Made by a program: the position numbers and the translations under genes. Shown in pieces: positions 10,404 to 21,950 of a stretch of DNA of 64,000 nt. Source of the DNA: Gymnothorax reevesii (taxonomy: Eukaryota > Chordata > Actinopteri > Anguilliformes > Muraenidae). The notes under the pieces are model-generated. The model was not told the origin of the DNA. It saw only the letters and a list, made by a program, of their open reading frames with translations, and made no database searches. How positions within the stretch are numbered: the first letter of the stretch is position 1; every line of letters begins with the position of its first letter. The stretch is taken from assembly GCA_029721435.1 (NCBI GenBank), contig CM056573.1, positions 150,867,947 through 150,931,946 on the forward strand, given 5' to 3'.

Positions 10404-11257
10404 ATGAGGTTGTTTGTTTTGCTGGCTCTTGTAGCTTTTACTGGTGAGTGAATCCTGTTGTTTGCTTACAATAAGAAGTTTCACTGCGAAGTTAACATTT
10501 TGGAATTAGCAGTTTATCCAGTGAAATTACCAGAAAGAACCAAGAAATCTAATACATTTATTGTGTAGTTAACTGCAAATCAGTCAATGCTTTATCAGTC
10601 AGTATCACAATTTTATTTTATTTTATTTTTTTTGCCACATCCTGGCAGGCTGCCAAGCCAGGGTTGTGAGGTCAGATGAACCCAAATCACAGCTTCTGGT
10701 GGCAAGAGACACAGTCTGGGACTACATTACTCAGGCAAAAGAAAGTGTTGAAGAAACACTGGAAAACTTCAGACAGTCTAAGTTCGGACAGAAAGTGATG
10801 TAAGTAAAACCCATTTCCTGAATATTCTGACTGCAGATTTACCTGTGTTCGGCCACTGCTGTTTATTTGAACACTGCTCTCTGCTTTACACAGTGTCAAG
10901 ATTCAAGACAGTGCAGAAGTTGCTGGTCGTTACGCAACCATAGTGCAGGATCAGGTGTCGGTCATCAGCCATGAGTCATTCAACAAGGTCTCTGAACAAT
11001 TGGAGCGGCTGTCGGAGCGCCTGTGGCTGGACATCAATGAAGTGAGAAAGCAGCTGATTCCCTACACAGAGAAGCTGACGGAAAGCGTGGCTCCCTTGGC
11101 TGAGAGTATCCAGTCCAAGGTGACCCTCAAAGTTAAAACTGTCCAGGAGAGTGTGGCGCCCTACATAGAAAGCCTGAAGGAGAAGCTGAACCCCCACATT
11201 GAGAACATGAAATCCCAGCTCAATGCCTTCTGGGAGTCCTTTACCCAAAGTGCTTAG
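10404..11257 (+). CDS. Short apolipoprotein A-IV/A-I-family protein, 184 aa
   Basis: The gene has a non-coding exon 1 (about 10265-10294) and coding exons 10404-10443, 10649-10799 and 10894-11257, joined by GT-AG introns of phase 1 and phase 2. That is the standard apolipoprotein layout. The product starts with a signal peptide (MRLFVLLALVAFTGCQA), then an N-terminal helix rich in acidic/basic pairs, then proline-punctuated amphipathic repeats with prolines at residues 120, 131, 153 and 164 (11/22-residue spacing), ending AFWESFTQSA. The C-terminus and the DEPK and VWDYI segments match the neighbouring apoA-IV-type gene, but exon 4 is 213 bases shorter, roughly three 22-mers. It is probably a secreted lipid-binding protein, a diverged tandem paralog of apoA-IV. 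A poly(A) signal lies at 11398-11403. Exact orthology needs phylogeny. Confidence 0.85.
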
Positions 11258-11397
11258 AGCTCAAAACAACCACAATTCAGGAATTAATTATGTCAACAGC
11301 TACAAGAGAACCTGTGTCACCAGTGAGGAACATGACTGACAGTCCATTTTTTTTAACCAAGCAAAATGCATATTTATATTTTCTTGTGAGCTGAAAC

Positions 11398-11403
11398 AAT
11401 AAA
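11398..11403 (+). terminator. Poly(A) signal AATAAA of the short apoA-IV-like gene
   Basis: AATAAA, 141 bases after the stop codon, followed by a T-rich stretch. Confidence 0.7.
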
Positions 11404-11409
11404 CTTTGT

Positions 11410-12815
11410 AATTATGGACTTGGGCCGTGACCAATTTTCTGATTTCGTTTTACTTGATCTTTTGTTTGTGTCACCTTTTCTGTCAAGGATAGTGAAAATT
11501 TCAGAAATTTACAGATGTTTAACTGATTTAATTAGATAAAGAATTTACTAATGTAACCTAGGAGATGAAAGTAACATCTAACTCTCAACAAGTACAGAAA
11601 AATAGAAATCTTCATATGGGCAGTTTCACAGTCTTTAGCATATTTCATATTTACATGAATTCTGTTGACCAGTTAAATTGTATTGCACTACACATGAATG
11701 TATGAGTTCCTGTAAAAAGATGTGTTTTTAGAGGAGATAAAATCCAATAACAAAAAATATCTACTACTAGCATGAAATAGCACAATTTGAAACTCTTAAA
11801 ATGTCTCATTTTACGGTCTCATTTTCTTAGTTTCAATTTCAAGGTCAAGTTAGGTTCATTACTGCCGTCAAATGAGTAAAAAAACATACATTTTAAACAA
11901 AAGTAAAAAGTTCTTCAACAATTCAGAAGCTTAACAGATTGACCTTGCAGTTACAGCACTAAAAATGTGCACCATAAAACAGTATGAAATTTATGTCAAT
12001 AAATATGTCCTTTCCGACACAAGAATTAACACCACAAGAACCACTGTGGATGATAATGCCACCAACTCTTCTTTTGCCATAGGAAATAACTTATAAAAAC
12101 AAGTATATGCAAGAGAAAATAAACAACCAGTGCAACATCAAGTGTCCTAACCGCTATGTTCCAAATCTTGTGCTTTCTGACAAAGCATATTGTATGACAA
12201 TTGATTGTTTTGAATCATATCACAGTATTGCCTCATGTGTGTCATATCTTATGTCACCTTGTTTTGCGTTACCTTATTAGAAAATAAACAGTCTAGAAGT
12301 ACTTCTAATTTTGTGTCTGTGAGACAATTGAGGCACTAGGACTGAGAAACTACCCATAAGTCCTTGTGTAAAAAGTGTGAATCCATGCCATCTGTGGGGG
12401 AAATATCATAGAGATTAGATTAAAAATTATTTGATTTTTGAACAAGGTTTATGATGGTATCTACTGCAAAAATTTTAAGAGGGTTTATTTTCGATAAGTT
12501 TAGCACTTTGTTACTCTTAATGAGGGATGCTATAGGACAACCAAAATTTGTTATTTAGTCTGTTTTAGATGAAAGGTGGCAGTGAAACTTTTTTAAAGGT
12601 ATTATTTGCTTTATATTGCCAATGTGTGAATGGATGGTAACACACCTTAAACAAGATCTTAGGTAAACTCAAAATTCACCCATCATCAGACTCGTTGTCA
12701 ATACAAACAATTAAGTGACTGTGGTGGCTTTAGAGGTGTTGGTGTTCTGCAATTGTTAATTTCTAAATTCAGTTGTCAGTAGGGTTGCCAAAAGCACTGT
12801 ATTCTATGAAATCGT
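11410..12815. other. Non-coding AT-rich spacer
   Basis: No recognised gene, RNA or repeat. All open frames are short. Confidence 0.5.
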
Positions 12816-12837
12816 TCTGTTGAACTGAAAATAATTA

Positions 12838-14290
12838 GTAGCGTTCCTTGATGAATCAATATGGAACACAATTTGTTTAGTATTTCATATCTGAGTCATG
12901 AAATTATTATTAAAAAAAATTGACAAACAGATTTTATCAATGAATAATTTGACAAGAAAGGATGTCATTTAAAAAAATCAAATTTAATTAGTTACATTCC
13001 TTGATGAATCAATATGAAATGCAATTTGTTTCTTATTTTATATCTGTTGTGATTCTACTTTTTGCTCATGTTATGATTTGGCATTCTGCTGTCATGTTTA
13101 AGTTCTGTGCCTGGCTCAGCCATCTATGCTTTTTGTGTATAGTGACCACTGCCTGCCTTATGACTATTCTTAGGATTGTGTTTTGTGTTTTGGCAATTTA
13201 GATTTCTTGTTTGTTTTTTCATGTTTAGATCATTTGGTTTCCATGTCATGTTTTCATTTCCATGCTTTGCACTTTGTCTCCCCTGTCTTGTCATGTGTGT
13301 ATCTTTGCTCACGGTCCCTTGTCTTGTGTGCCACTCATTCGGGTGATTTATTGGTTTCTGGGTTTCAATCTTCTTTCATTATCTCGTGTTCTTCCTTCCT
13401 CTCTCTTTAACTGTCTTACTAACACATACTAACAGTTTATTGTTTTTGCTAGATACTAACCCACACTAACCTTGTATATTTGGACTAACTTACTAACAAG
13501 CACTTGGGATTGTATAGCTGCACTTACTAATTGACTAATGATCTCTCAGCTGTCGCCCTATTCTAGTCTCCGCCTCCTTGCCTATCCCTAATTATCTCTG
13601 CTGCAAGTTTCTGTGGTTTTCCACTAATACTTTGTGCTTTCCTTTTCTTTTATCTTGGCACTTTAGTACTCCTTAACCGGAGCTGTTGTTTTGTACTTAG
13701 GTTTGTCTTGTGATCCCTGTCTGCGTTTTGGCTACAGCCAAATTCATGTAATTAGTTTATCCCTCATGTGTCTCTCCCTAATCTTTGTCACCATTGATTG
13801 CACCTGTTCTCCCTGGTCATGTGTTCTCCTGGATGTATATATAAGATGTCTGTTTGCTTCACACTCTTGTCAGATCGTTCTCCCTAGTTTTCTCGTGCCA
13901 CATTTCTCGCCTTGATCTCTGTGTTTATCTTTCTGACTGGACCGTCTTTGATATCGAGCTTTGCCTACTCCCTGTACTTTTGCCGCATTCTTGTTTTTTT
14001 GACCTCTTTTGTGTGACTACGATTTTTTGTGATTGGTGCCCTGTGTATGACTCTGGATTTCGCCCTTTGGATTCTGATTTTGGATTGCGGACATTGTACT
14101 GTTGCCAGCTCTGTTGGGGGGTTTCCCCCTTCAGAAATAAAGCCTCCTTTTTGCATTTTACTGGTGTTTGCTCTTGGTTCATTTCGCAAAACCTCACAAT
14201 ATCTGAGTCATGAAATTATTATGAAAACAAAGTGACAGATTTTCACAATGAATAATTTGACAAGAAAGGCTGTCAGTTAAATTACATTTC
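12838..14290. repeat. Tandem duplication of about 165 bp, second unit split by an LTR
   Basis: Unit A (about 12838-12995: GTTCCTTGATGAATCAATATG ... GACAAGAAAGGATGTCA, quoted in parts) is repeated as unit B, starting TTCCTTGATGAATCAATATG near 13000. Unit B is interrupted at 13046 and resumes at 14200 with TATCTGAGTCATGAAATTA ... GACAAGAAAGGCTGTCA. The duplication is therefore older than the insertion. Confidence 0.8.
13047..14199 (+). mobile_element. Solo LTR, copy 2 of the T/C-rich family, with target duplication
   Basis: The 1153-bp insert has ends TTGTGA...TCACAA and is flanked by TATCTG at 13041-13046 and 14200-14205. Because unit A of the surrounding duplication preserves the empty site, the limits are secure. 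Inside are a TATATATAAG promoter-like site (about 13838), an AATAAA near 14137 and a short U5-like tail, all as expected of an LTR. There is no internal retroviral sequence. It is related to the repeats at 5810-7200 and 30780-31915. Confidence 0.75.
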
Positions 14291-14890
14291 AGGCAAAAAT
14301 GGTTGCTTTTCTTCAGCTAATGGCCACTATTCATTAGAACACTTTGATAAAACTTTAAGAAGACTTCTAAAAGTCTAACATTGGACATCCTCTCATATCT
14401 AAAGACAATGTGTCAGCAAATCACTGAGACTGGAGATCTTGCAGGGTCACTATTTGCAAGGCTATGACTAGATTCCTTTTGAAATGATTTCTCATCCTGC
14501 ACGTGGTGCTTCCTGATTGGTGCTAGGAAGAGTGCAATGATTGGTTGCTGATAATGATTATGACATTGAACAACACAATTTGGATAAAACAGGATTAAAG
14601 ACTGCGATAATATTAAACATGTTTGATATTGGCATAACACCAAAACGGGAAAAAGACTGCCTTAAAACAGCTCAAATTATTGGTCTTTTAAACTGCTACG
14701 GCACAATGGCTAGAACCTGTAAGGGTATGGTAAATAATCACTCCCAGATATTTTTCATGTGGAGCACATTCCAGTTTTAAACCTCTCATGAAGTAGTTCT
14801 GTCTAATGTTTTTATTACTTACATGTAGTACTTTACATTTACTCATATTAAATTTCATTTGTCACATTTCTTTCCAATTCTGAATTCTAC

Positions 14891-16436
14891 ATTAAACAAA
14901 AATATAAACGCACCACCAGATGTTTTGTGAATTTTATTACATATGGGATAACGTGAACCTCAGCAAATTTTACGACATGATAAAGACATCTATACTGATC
15001 ATATTGATGTCCGTTACACCTTGATACATGCACAATCAAAAGTTTGGCAACAGTTTCAACAGGGCAGGGGTGGATACCATAAATTTCACAGTTTAGTATC
15101 GCGTATGTCCGCCACGCACATCTCTCAACGCGACACATCTATGCATGGAGTTTACCAGAGTGTCTATGGTGGCCTGTGGAATGTTGTTCCACTCCTCCTG
15201 GAGCGCTATCCGAAGTTGCCGGACATTACCTGGGACTGGAACACGGTCCCGGATACGCCGATCCAGAGCATCCCAAACGTATTCTATGGGTGACATGTCG
15301 GGCGAATATGCGGGCCAGTCCAGCACCTGAACGTTCTGGGCTGTGAGGAACTGGGTGCAGGCCCTAGCGACGTGAGGAACTGGGTGCAGGCCCTAGCGAC
15401 ATGAGGACGGGCGTTATCATGCTGGAACGTGACATTATGCTGTTGGACAAAGGGTACTACAGTTGGTGCGAGGATCTCATCACGGTACCTTTGGGCGTTC
15501 AAGTTGCCATCGATGAAATGCAATGGAGTTCTCTGTCTGTGTGCAATCCCTGCCCACACCATAACACCGCCTCTGCCATGGGCGACTCTCCGGGCGACAT
15601 TTGTGTCAGCAAATCGTTCACTGACACGACGCCGCACACGACGTCTCCCATCCGCGTGATACAAGTTGAATCTTGATTCATCTGTGAACAGCACATTTCT
15701 CCATTGTGCCAAGGGCCACCGGAAGTGTGCGTTAGCCCATGCGAGACGATTCCGGCGGCATACGTCTGTGAGGTCAAGCCCACGGTGAGGGCGTCAAGCA
15801 TGCAATTCTGCTTCTTGGAGGCAGTTTGGGAACTGTTTGAGCAGAGATTCGTCTATTGTTCAGACCGACTGTCTCATTGGCCGTGCGTGTCGCTGGTCTG
15901 AAACGTTCACGCAAGTGCACCAGCTGGATGTGACGATCCTGAGCAGGGGTGGTCACACGTGGACGACGCCGATGAGGCCTGTTCGCAGTGCTTCCAGTCT
16001 GTCGGAAACGCTGTCGTAGACAAACTATGGTACTGTAGTGAACATTCAGCTGTGCAGCGACCCCTCTGATGGACATTCCAGCATTCAGCATGCCAATGGC
16101 ACGCTCCCGCATAATTTGAGACATCTGAGGCATGGCTGCGTCTGACAAAATCCAACATTTTGGTGTGGCCTTTTATAGTCCCCGGCCCAAGGTTTGTCGG
16201 AGTACTGCTCATTCTGTCTGAGCAGTGTCTGGGTACACCGCACTCGTTTACTCATACCAATCATTAAACCGGTGAAAAAAATACTCAATGTCTGAGCTGA
16301 ACTCAAATTTTAGACATCAATCAATGGAAACATTCCTTTTCCAAATGAAAACAAATATATTTCGTATTTCATAACGGCATACTTGAAATGGTGCCAATAA
16401 TTCAAGTGGTGCGTTTATATTTTTGTTCAGTGTACA
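14891..16436 (-). mobile_element. Tc1-like transposon with near-complete, frameshifted transposase
   Basis: The terminal inverted repeats match: AACAAAAATATAAACGCACCAC on the left against its complement GTGGTGCGTTTATATTTTTGTT at about 16408-16430 (each quoted only partly where longer). The element lies inside a LINE reverse transcriptase that resumes on both sides, which fixes its limits. Length is about 1.55 kb, normal for Tc1. Confidence 0.85.
15093..16148 (-). pseudogene. Tc1 transposase, frameshifted
   Basis: From the start codon at 16148 the frame gives the paired-like DNA-binding half (MRERAIGMLNAGMSIRGVAA, then RPRVTTPAQDRHI). A frameshift follows near 15850. The second piece (15712-15284) has the first catalytic Asp (FTDESRFN), a GGVMVWAGI block and the second Asp (FQHDNARPHVAR). 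A 29-bp tandem duplication at 15343-15400 shifts the frame again. The last piece (15326-15093) has SPDMSPIEYVWD with the catalytic Glu. All three DD34E residues survive, but in separate frames. Confidence 0.85.
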
Positions 16437-17125
16437 ATCACCCTGAATCACTATAGTGGACTCTAAACTGTTTGCCAAACCTCCTAATTTAGTATCATCG
16501 ACAAATTTAACTAATTTGCTTTCAATATTCCTATCAAGGTCATTGATGTAGCTGAGGAAGAGCAGGGATCCCAACACCGATCCCTGAGGGACTGCACTTC
16601 CCACCATACCTAGCTCAGATGAGATCCCGCTGACCACCACTCGTAGCGTTCTGTCCTGTAACCAGTTTTGAATCCACTCCAGAATACCTTCTGTAATTTC
16701 AACGAACCTCATTTAAAAAAAAAAAGTCTCTCAACTGGTACTGTATCAAATGCTTTCTGAAAATCCGAGTATATGATGTCATAAGCCCTGCTCTGGTCAT
16801 ATATCTTGGTGGCCTCTTCAAAGAATTCCAGAAGATTTGTCAGGTATGATCTTCCCTTATGGAAACCATGTTGGCTATACTTCAAGATATCATTATGTTC
16901 AAGAAATAATTCTGGCTCGTCTTTTATGATAGATTCCCGTATTTTGCATGCAATGCAAGTGCAGACTGGCCTGTAATTTCTTGGCTCAGTAAGGTCCCCT
17001 TTCTTATATATGGGTATTATATTGCACTGCTTCCAATAATTTGGTATTTTTCCAGTTTCTAAAGACTGTCTGAAGATAGCAAAGAGTGGTTTAGCAATGA
17101 TCTCTTAAACTTCCCTGAGCAGTCT
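16437..17125 (-). pseudogene. LINE reverse transcriptase fragment
   Basis: The open piece from 16712 down to the Tc1 junction has the order ILEWIQNWLQDRT, then VPQGSVLGSLLFLSYINDLD, then KFVDDTKLGG. The preceding part (17120-16740) carries the fingers and palm A region. It is CR1/L2-like, and a poly(A)-like slippage run at 16713-16723 breaks the frame. Confidence 0.75.
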
Positions 17126-17330
17126 AGGCAGGGGTGTCAAACTAGTGCCATGGAGGGCCAAGAGGCTGTAGGTGTTCATTCCATCCAAAAACTCCACCAG
17201 GTGATTTCACTGATTACTCCTTTCTCTCTGCTTGAAGGTGAGGTAATGAGTGAAATCACCTGGTGCCTGGTGAAAACCTACAGCCTCTTCGCCCTCCATG
17301 GCACCAATTTGACACGTGCTCTACCGTACA
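17125..17330. mobile_element. Fold-back MITE beginning CAGGGGTGTCAAACT
   Basis: The arms are complementary: GGAGGGCCAAGAGGCTGTAG near 17152 against CTACAGCCTCTTCGCCCTCC near 17278, and CACCAGGTGATTTCACT against AGTGAAATCACCTGGTG. The insertion separates two LINE reverse transcriptase segments. The CAGGGGTGTC end suggests a hAT-type element; a clear 8-bp duplication was not seen. Confidence 0.7.
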
Positions 17331-17527
17331 AGCCATCAGGACCTGATGCCTTATCTGTCTTTCTTGATGCAACTTGTCTAATACTTCATTATCTCTAACC
17401 TCAATTTCTGCTAAATAATTTTGAGCATTGGAAATGCCCTCTGGCCTTGTAAAAATATGCTCCGAGGTAAAATTCTAAACAGAGTAGCTATTTAAGGTTT
17501 CAACAATATCCTTCTGCTCACACAGCA

Positions 17528-17625
17528 GTATGATGATCTGAAACATTTAGAAGTGACAAATATGCAAATAAAATAAGAAATCAGGACGGGGGCAAATATT
17601 TTTTCATGGCACTATAATTCAAGTT
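17528..17625. repeat. Terminal-repeat remnant of a Tc1 element like that at 3403-4425
   Basis: ATGATCTGAAACATTTAGAA ... GAAATCAGGACGGGGGCAAATA closely matches the right terminus of the 4.4-kb element (4335-4425). No transposase follows. Confidence 0.65.
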
Positions 17626-17639
17626 CAAGAAACAAAAAC

Positions 17640-18865
17640 TGCATTTAAAAAAAGGAGCTGAGATCCAGCAATGATCAGAAGGTAGAGTAGCAGAGGAAAG
17701 AGGTGCCTGAACACACACTACAAAAACTGAAAAATAAGTCCAGCTTACCTAGTAGTTTAATCTTGTATAAAGACTAAAAACACTTATTTCTATAACCTTC
17801 TTTCTCAGAAAGACCTAAATTTGCCAATGGGATGAGGCAATTTTGATTTATATCAAGATTTGCCAATGGGATAAGAAAATTTCACTTGTCAAGCACATGG
17901 TTACTTAAATTAAGTGTAGCCAGGCCTCCCACTGGGCCTCAAGTTACAAGGAAAGAGAAAAAAAAAAACAGACTACTACAACCAGAAGGACAAAGGGGTA
18001 TTGCACACAAACTCTACTTCACACTCTCAACACAAGTTTAATTAAAACAGGAAAAAGGAGTAGAGACTCAGTTCTCAAGTTCCAACACCCACTTTTATTT
18101 TTTTTAGAGCAAAGAGGAATATGCTAGAGAAAAAAAGTCTATAGAAATATTAATGTCCTTTAAAGCTCCAAAAAATAAATTTTCCATAAATATTAAATGC
18201 ACTTCCGTTTCAATATACAGTCTTGGTTGGCTTATCTAAAAATGGATTTATACTGTACCAGCGAGGTGGAGGAGTCGGGTGAACCACTGAGATACTGGAG
18301 GACCCCAAAGACACCCCTTACCTGTGCAAAAAAAGGTTAGCCACACACACACACACACATACACACACCCACCACACTCAGCAAAGATGGTGCAGACACA
18401 CAAATAAGCGTGCACACTACAAAGAGCACACTAAACATGCAAGTGTCTAATAAGGAAGCAGGGGAGAAATAGAAGACCCAGCACCTTCAGTGGGCCTGAC
18501 AATTCTCCAGCTGTCGCCCTGGTGAAAAAACAGTTACGAGTTAAGCTAAGGCATCCACAAAATGAACAGCCACAGTTCGTCAAATTAAAACCAAATCAAA
18601 TTTACTTGAGCTCATATTTTCTACTTGAGAGAGAAAAACATGGATGTTTTTTTTTTTTTTTTTTTTTTTCGCCATGATTGAAAATCATTTCATGACAATT
18701 TCAACACACAGCATGAATCATGACCAAAAGGGTCGCGGGGGAAGCGAAATCGCTTATCAGAGTCCCGCCCCCAGCTTCCAGAAAAAACATTTTGTTATAA
18801 TACAATATAATATTATAATATTTTGTTATATTAAGACCAAATGACTAGTTAAGACCCTTTTTGCA
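17640..18865. other. Non-coding spacer with CA and T runs
   Basis: Nothing coding was recognised. There is a CACACA run near 18343-18368 and a run of about 22 T at 18648-18669. Confidence 0.5.
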
Positions 18866-19122
18866 GTGCAGGCCTTGAAAGTCACCCTGCTGTAGTAGAG
18901 TGAGGAGTTAATGCAGACTCTGGAGCAGAGAGTTGCAGTCTCAACTGGGCCCCTACACTGAGGAGCTGAAGGACAAAATAGAGAAGTGCCTGCAGGAGTA
19001 TCAGCAGAGTGTGGCTCTCCTGGCTGAGAACCTCCACAACCAGCTGGCCCTGAGAGCCAGGATTCTCCAGCAGAGCCTGGCACCCTATGCTGATGACCTG
19101 AAGGAGAAAATGGACCCCTATA
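18866..19122 (+). pseudogene. Partial apoA-IV exon 4 duplicate
   Basis: This 257-bp stretch aligns closely with 23830-24090 of the full apoA-IV-type gene, 5 kb downstream on the same strand. It covers the 22-mer repeat region (LGPYTEELKDKIEK onward to KMDPY). It has no upstream exons, promoter or signal peptide. Two inactivating changes are visible: a CAG to TAG stop near 18893 and an 8-base deletion near 18931 that shifts the frame. Downstream, the frame stays open to the end of homology, with substitutions R to C, P to L and Q to L. Similarity ends abruptly at CCCCTATA, so this is a segmental exon fragment, not a retrocopy. Confidence 0.85.
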
Positions 19123-19164
19123 GGATTGTAAATTCCAAATCATTTTTCAAAGCCTCAGAGCAGA

Positions 19165-19260
19165 ACATTTTAGTACAGAGGTCCTCTGCGGCTGTGGGTG
19201 GCTCACAGCTAAGACATTCTTCTGTGATTCGTTGTTCAAATCCCAGCGATGCCATATCTG
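19165..19260 (+). repeat. Possible tRNA-derived SINE head
   Basis: GTGGCTCACAGCTAAG followed about 30 bases later by GTTCAAATCCC resembles the A and B boxes of a tRNA-derived SINE. The body and tail were not recognised. Confidence 0.25.
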
Positions 19261-19884
19261 TCGCTGGCCAGAGGTGTGCATAATTGAGGAAACAATAGCC
19301 ACAGCCTCGCTGGGGATAGCTGGGCTTAAGCCGGGTAAATGTTGTCAGTTCATTGCAGAGGCGGATTGTCCATTGGGACGATTGGGCGACGCACTGCCAC
19401 GAGAAAAAGAGATTTTTTTTTCGGCTCAACCACTATTCTACAGCTTGATCTCCTTTTGAATGGTATTGTCCAATCAGGATAAACTAGTGTTTCCAATAGT
19501 CCCGCCCTTTTTGGGGCGATTTCACTCAGGCTGAAAATCGCCCCAGGGGTCTCTCGTTGACTCTGGTGTAATGTAATTTTTTGGCCAGTACAAGGCCTTT
19601 CACTGCAATCTCAATGGGTTCCGAGAGGGCTTGCCCCAACATGCTTTCATCATACGTAACACCCGTGGTCGTTGGCAGAGCTGGTCGTGGGTATCCACCT
19701 GTTCTAACTAAGCGCGCTGCCATGAGAACCGAGACGATTCTCCTACTTCCGGTCATTACTCGCTGTACTGAAGTGAGATAGGTAGTCTGAATGCGTTCAG
19801 GCTCCACTTGTTCCGCTGTTGGTTGTATCAAAAACTGAAAAAAAGATAAAAGTACACATAAAGACAGAGTGCTTTATTCACAAA

Positions 19885-21950
19885 GGGGTCTATTCTCCCG
19901 TGCGCGTAAGTCGAAAAAAGCGCGTAGCTACGCGCTTTTCAGCCAGCACGTATTCTCCCCTCGACTTAAGTCTGTGTATTACGCACCCCGAAGGCAGTTA
20001 CGCGCTTGGGGCGGAGCAAGGCCAAAATCGGGGCGTTTCCGGGCATTTCTCATGCAAATAACACTTACGCGTATTCTCCCCCTGGCTTACACGCTTTTTC
20101 TGTTAAGCGCTTTTGAGGGCTGCATTAAGGTCAAGCGCCAACATAAGGCGAAATGGAATATTGCGTTTGATTTTGATTAAAGGCCGAATTTTAACATTTT
20201 ATTTTATTCAACATGGTAAAGGTTGAGACATTCAATATTCGATTGTTCATCTTTATTTCTAAACTACATTTCTCATAACCATAATAAATTATCAAACGAA
20301 ATCATCATATGATATTACGCAACAGCCTGTTCTCCAATTAGTTCAATTACAAACGCATTTCAAACATACCGGTGGTCATCAAGGTCACTACTGTGCTGTC
20401 GGTCCTAGCATCTGAGTCGTTCCAGAGAGTGGCTGGTGATGTCATGCACACATCACAGGCGTGTCTGACACAGTTGGTTGACACCAAGCTGCACCACATC
20501 AGCCACTTTAAAATTCCCCGAAACACCAGCTGAAAGACTGAGAGTTAGGGGGGTTCTACCGGGTCGCCAGGTTCTCCGGTGTTGTGGGAGCCATTGATTG
20601 TACTCACGTTGCAATCAGAACCCCTTCCACTTATAAGAATATGTACAGAGACTGCAGTCGTCGACACAACATTACTGTTCAGGTTGTGTGCGATCATGAT
20701 ACGCGCATATTAAGCATCTGCACCCAATTCCCTGGCTCGGCCCATAACGCCTATGTACTGCGCAACTGCTTGAAATGCCAAAAAAAAAGATTTGAAACTA
20801 TATTAAGCTCGTTTCCAGAAGGCTATCTATCTCAGTGATACTTTGAGCATAAGCAAATAAAAATGACCATTTTACGTAACCCTCCTTCATCCGTATCCGC
20901 TCCAAGTTCTTCTCTATGCACTCCCACTGCAGAAAGAGTGGATGCCACCTCGTCCTCCAGTGCAGTGAAATGCACCGGGGATGATGTCTGCCCACCACCT
21001 GTTGCGTGCACTCTTCTCCATTGTGCAGAGCCTGGCTTTCACCCCGCAGATTTTTCCGCGTGCGGGGTAAGAATCCTCTGTTTGTTAAAGCGTTGCCTTG
21101 TCCTGTAGTAGCCAACCTGACATCGGAGTATTTTGAAATTTCAAGTGCGCAATTTCTAAATGAGATCATATAAACTTTGTTCGTTATTTTTGTGTGACTA
21201 GAATGTTCCCTTTACTTCTTACCTGTCTTCCACGGAACAAACAGGCTGGTGTAGGAGGGGCACATTTTTAATGCTCTGATTACGCTGGTTGAGAAGCGCT
21301 AAATTCTTTCTATATTATTTCATTATCGCGGCAATTTGTTTGTTTGCATAGCTTTAATGCCATGGTGGCTAGAGTAAGAAATAACAAATGTTTGCCACTA
21401 ACATAGCAATATCCCCCGCCGCCTCAATTTTATGTGTCCGTACGGACGTACGGAGCCCAACGCTATATCCCACGCTTTGCGCTAATCGCACGGCGGGGAA
21501 TAAATAAAGAGATGTCTGAATTACTTCTTGTAATTGGTACAGACATACACAGGCCTACTATTACAGCGGCATATAAAACCTCGTATTTTCAAAATGACAA
21601 ACTTCGCAGGAAAATAAAAAATAAATATTAAATTAAATAATAATAAAATAATATAAATGGATAAATATAGTTTAAAATAAAAAATGTTTCATTCTGCATG
21701 TAAGAATAGTGGACATAAGAGTTTTTGTTTCTTATCAGTTTGGAGATAGGAGGTTTTATCAGCAGGCCCACAATATTCAAATTTAAAGTCTGTTTTGCGT
21801 TTTCCATGGACCGCAACTGCATTTTCATGGTTAATCAGAAATACCTTGTTCCTTGTTTTCCTCATAGCCATAATCAATGAGATTTGTACAAGAGTCTGCC
21901 TCTCTTTTGCATTAGTCACATCTCTTTCATAAGGCCGCCTACATTCTGAA
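19885..21950 (+). mobile_element. PIF/Harbinger-like transposon, right end truncated
   Basis: It starts with the terminal repeat GGGGTCTATTCTCCCGTGCG and GCGCGTAAG-type subterminal repeats (ATTCTCCC recurs several times up to 20085). It runs parallel to the inverted copy at 35104-37154 over nearly the whole length. The right terminal repeat of about 110 bases, present in the other copy, is missing here. It carries a Harbinger transposase remnant at about 20440-20840. Confidence 0.75.
20440..20840 (+). pseudogene. Harbinger transposase remnant
   Basis: An N-terminal HHISHFKIP-type segment is followed by a frameshift and then GAIDCTHVAI with the first catalytic Asp, YRDCSRRHNITVQVVCDHD, and PGSAHNAYVL. 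In the last motif the usual second Asp is Asn (CAT AAC). The inverted copy keeps Asp (CAT GAC) at the same place. The third catalytic region was not found. Confidence 0.7.

Larger units (their letters stand above)
14540..17525 (-). mobile_element. CR1/L2-type LINE, 5'-truncated, split by a Tc1 and a fold-back element
   Basis: Read on the minus strand, reverse transcriptase homology begins near 17500, continues past the fold-back element at 17125-17330, and runs to 16437. There it is interrupted by the Tc1 element (14891-16436). It resumes at 14890 with a conserved KCKVLHV-like segment and a YLGV-like segment (about 14760-14740). Visible motifs are FQKAFDTVP (palm A), VPQGSVLGSLLF, and FVDDTKL in place of the usual FADDTKL. 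Stops and frameshifts occur throughout. Confidence 0.75.

Noticed and set aside
10976..11248. Minus-strand open frame of 90 codons opposite exon 4 of the short apoA-IV-like gene
   Set aside because: Mirror frame of the repeat-rich exon; the + strand has splice sites, signal peptide and family match.
13001..14235. Several 60-119-codon open frames in both strands
   Set aside because: They lie inside the solo LTR, differ between strands, and show no retroviral or cellular domain.
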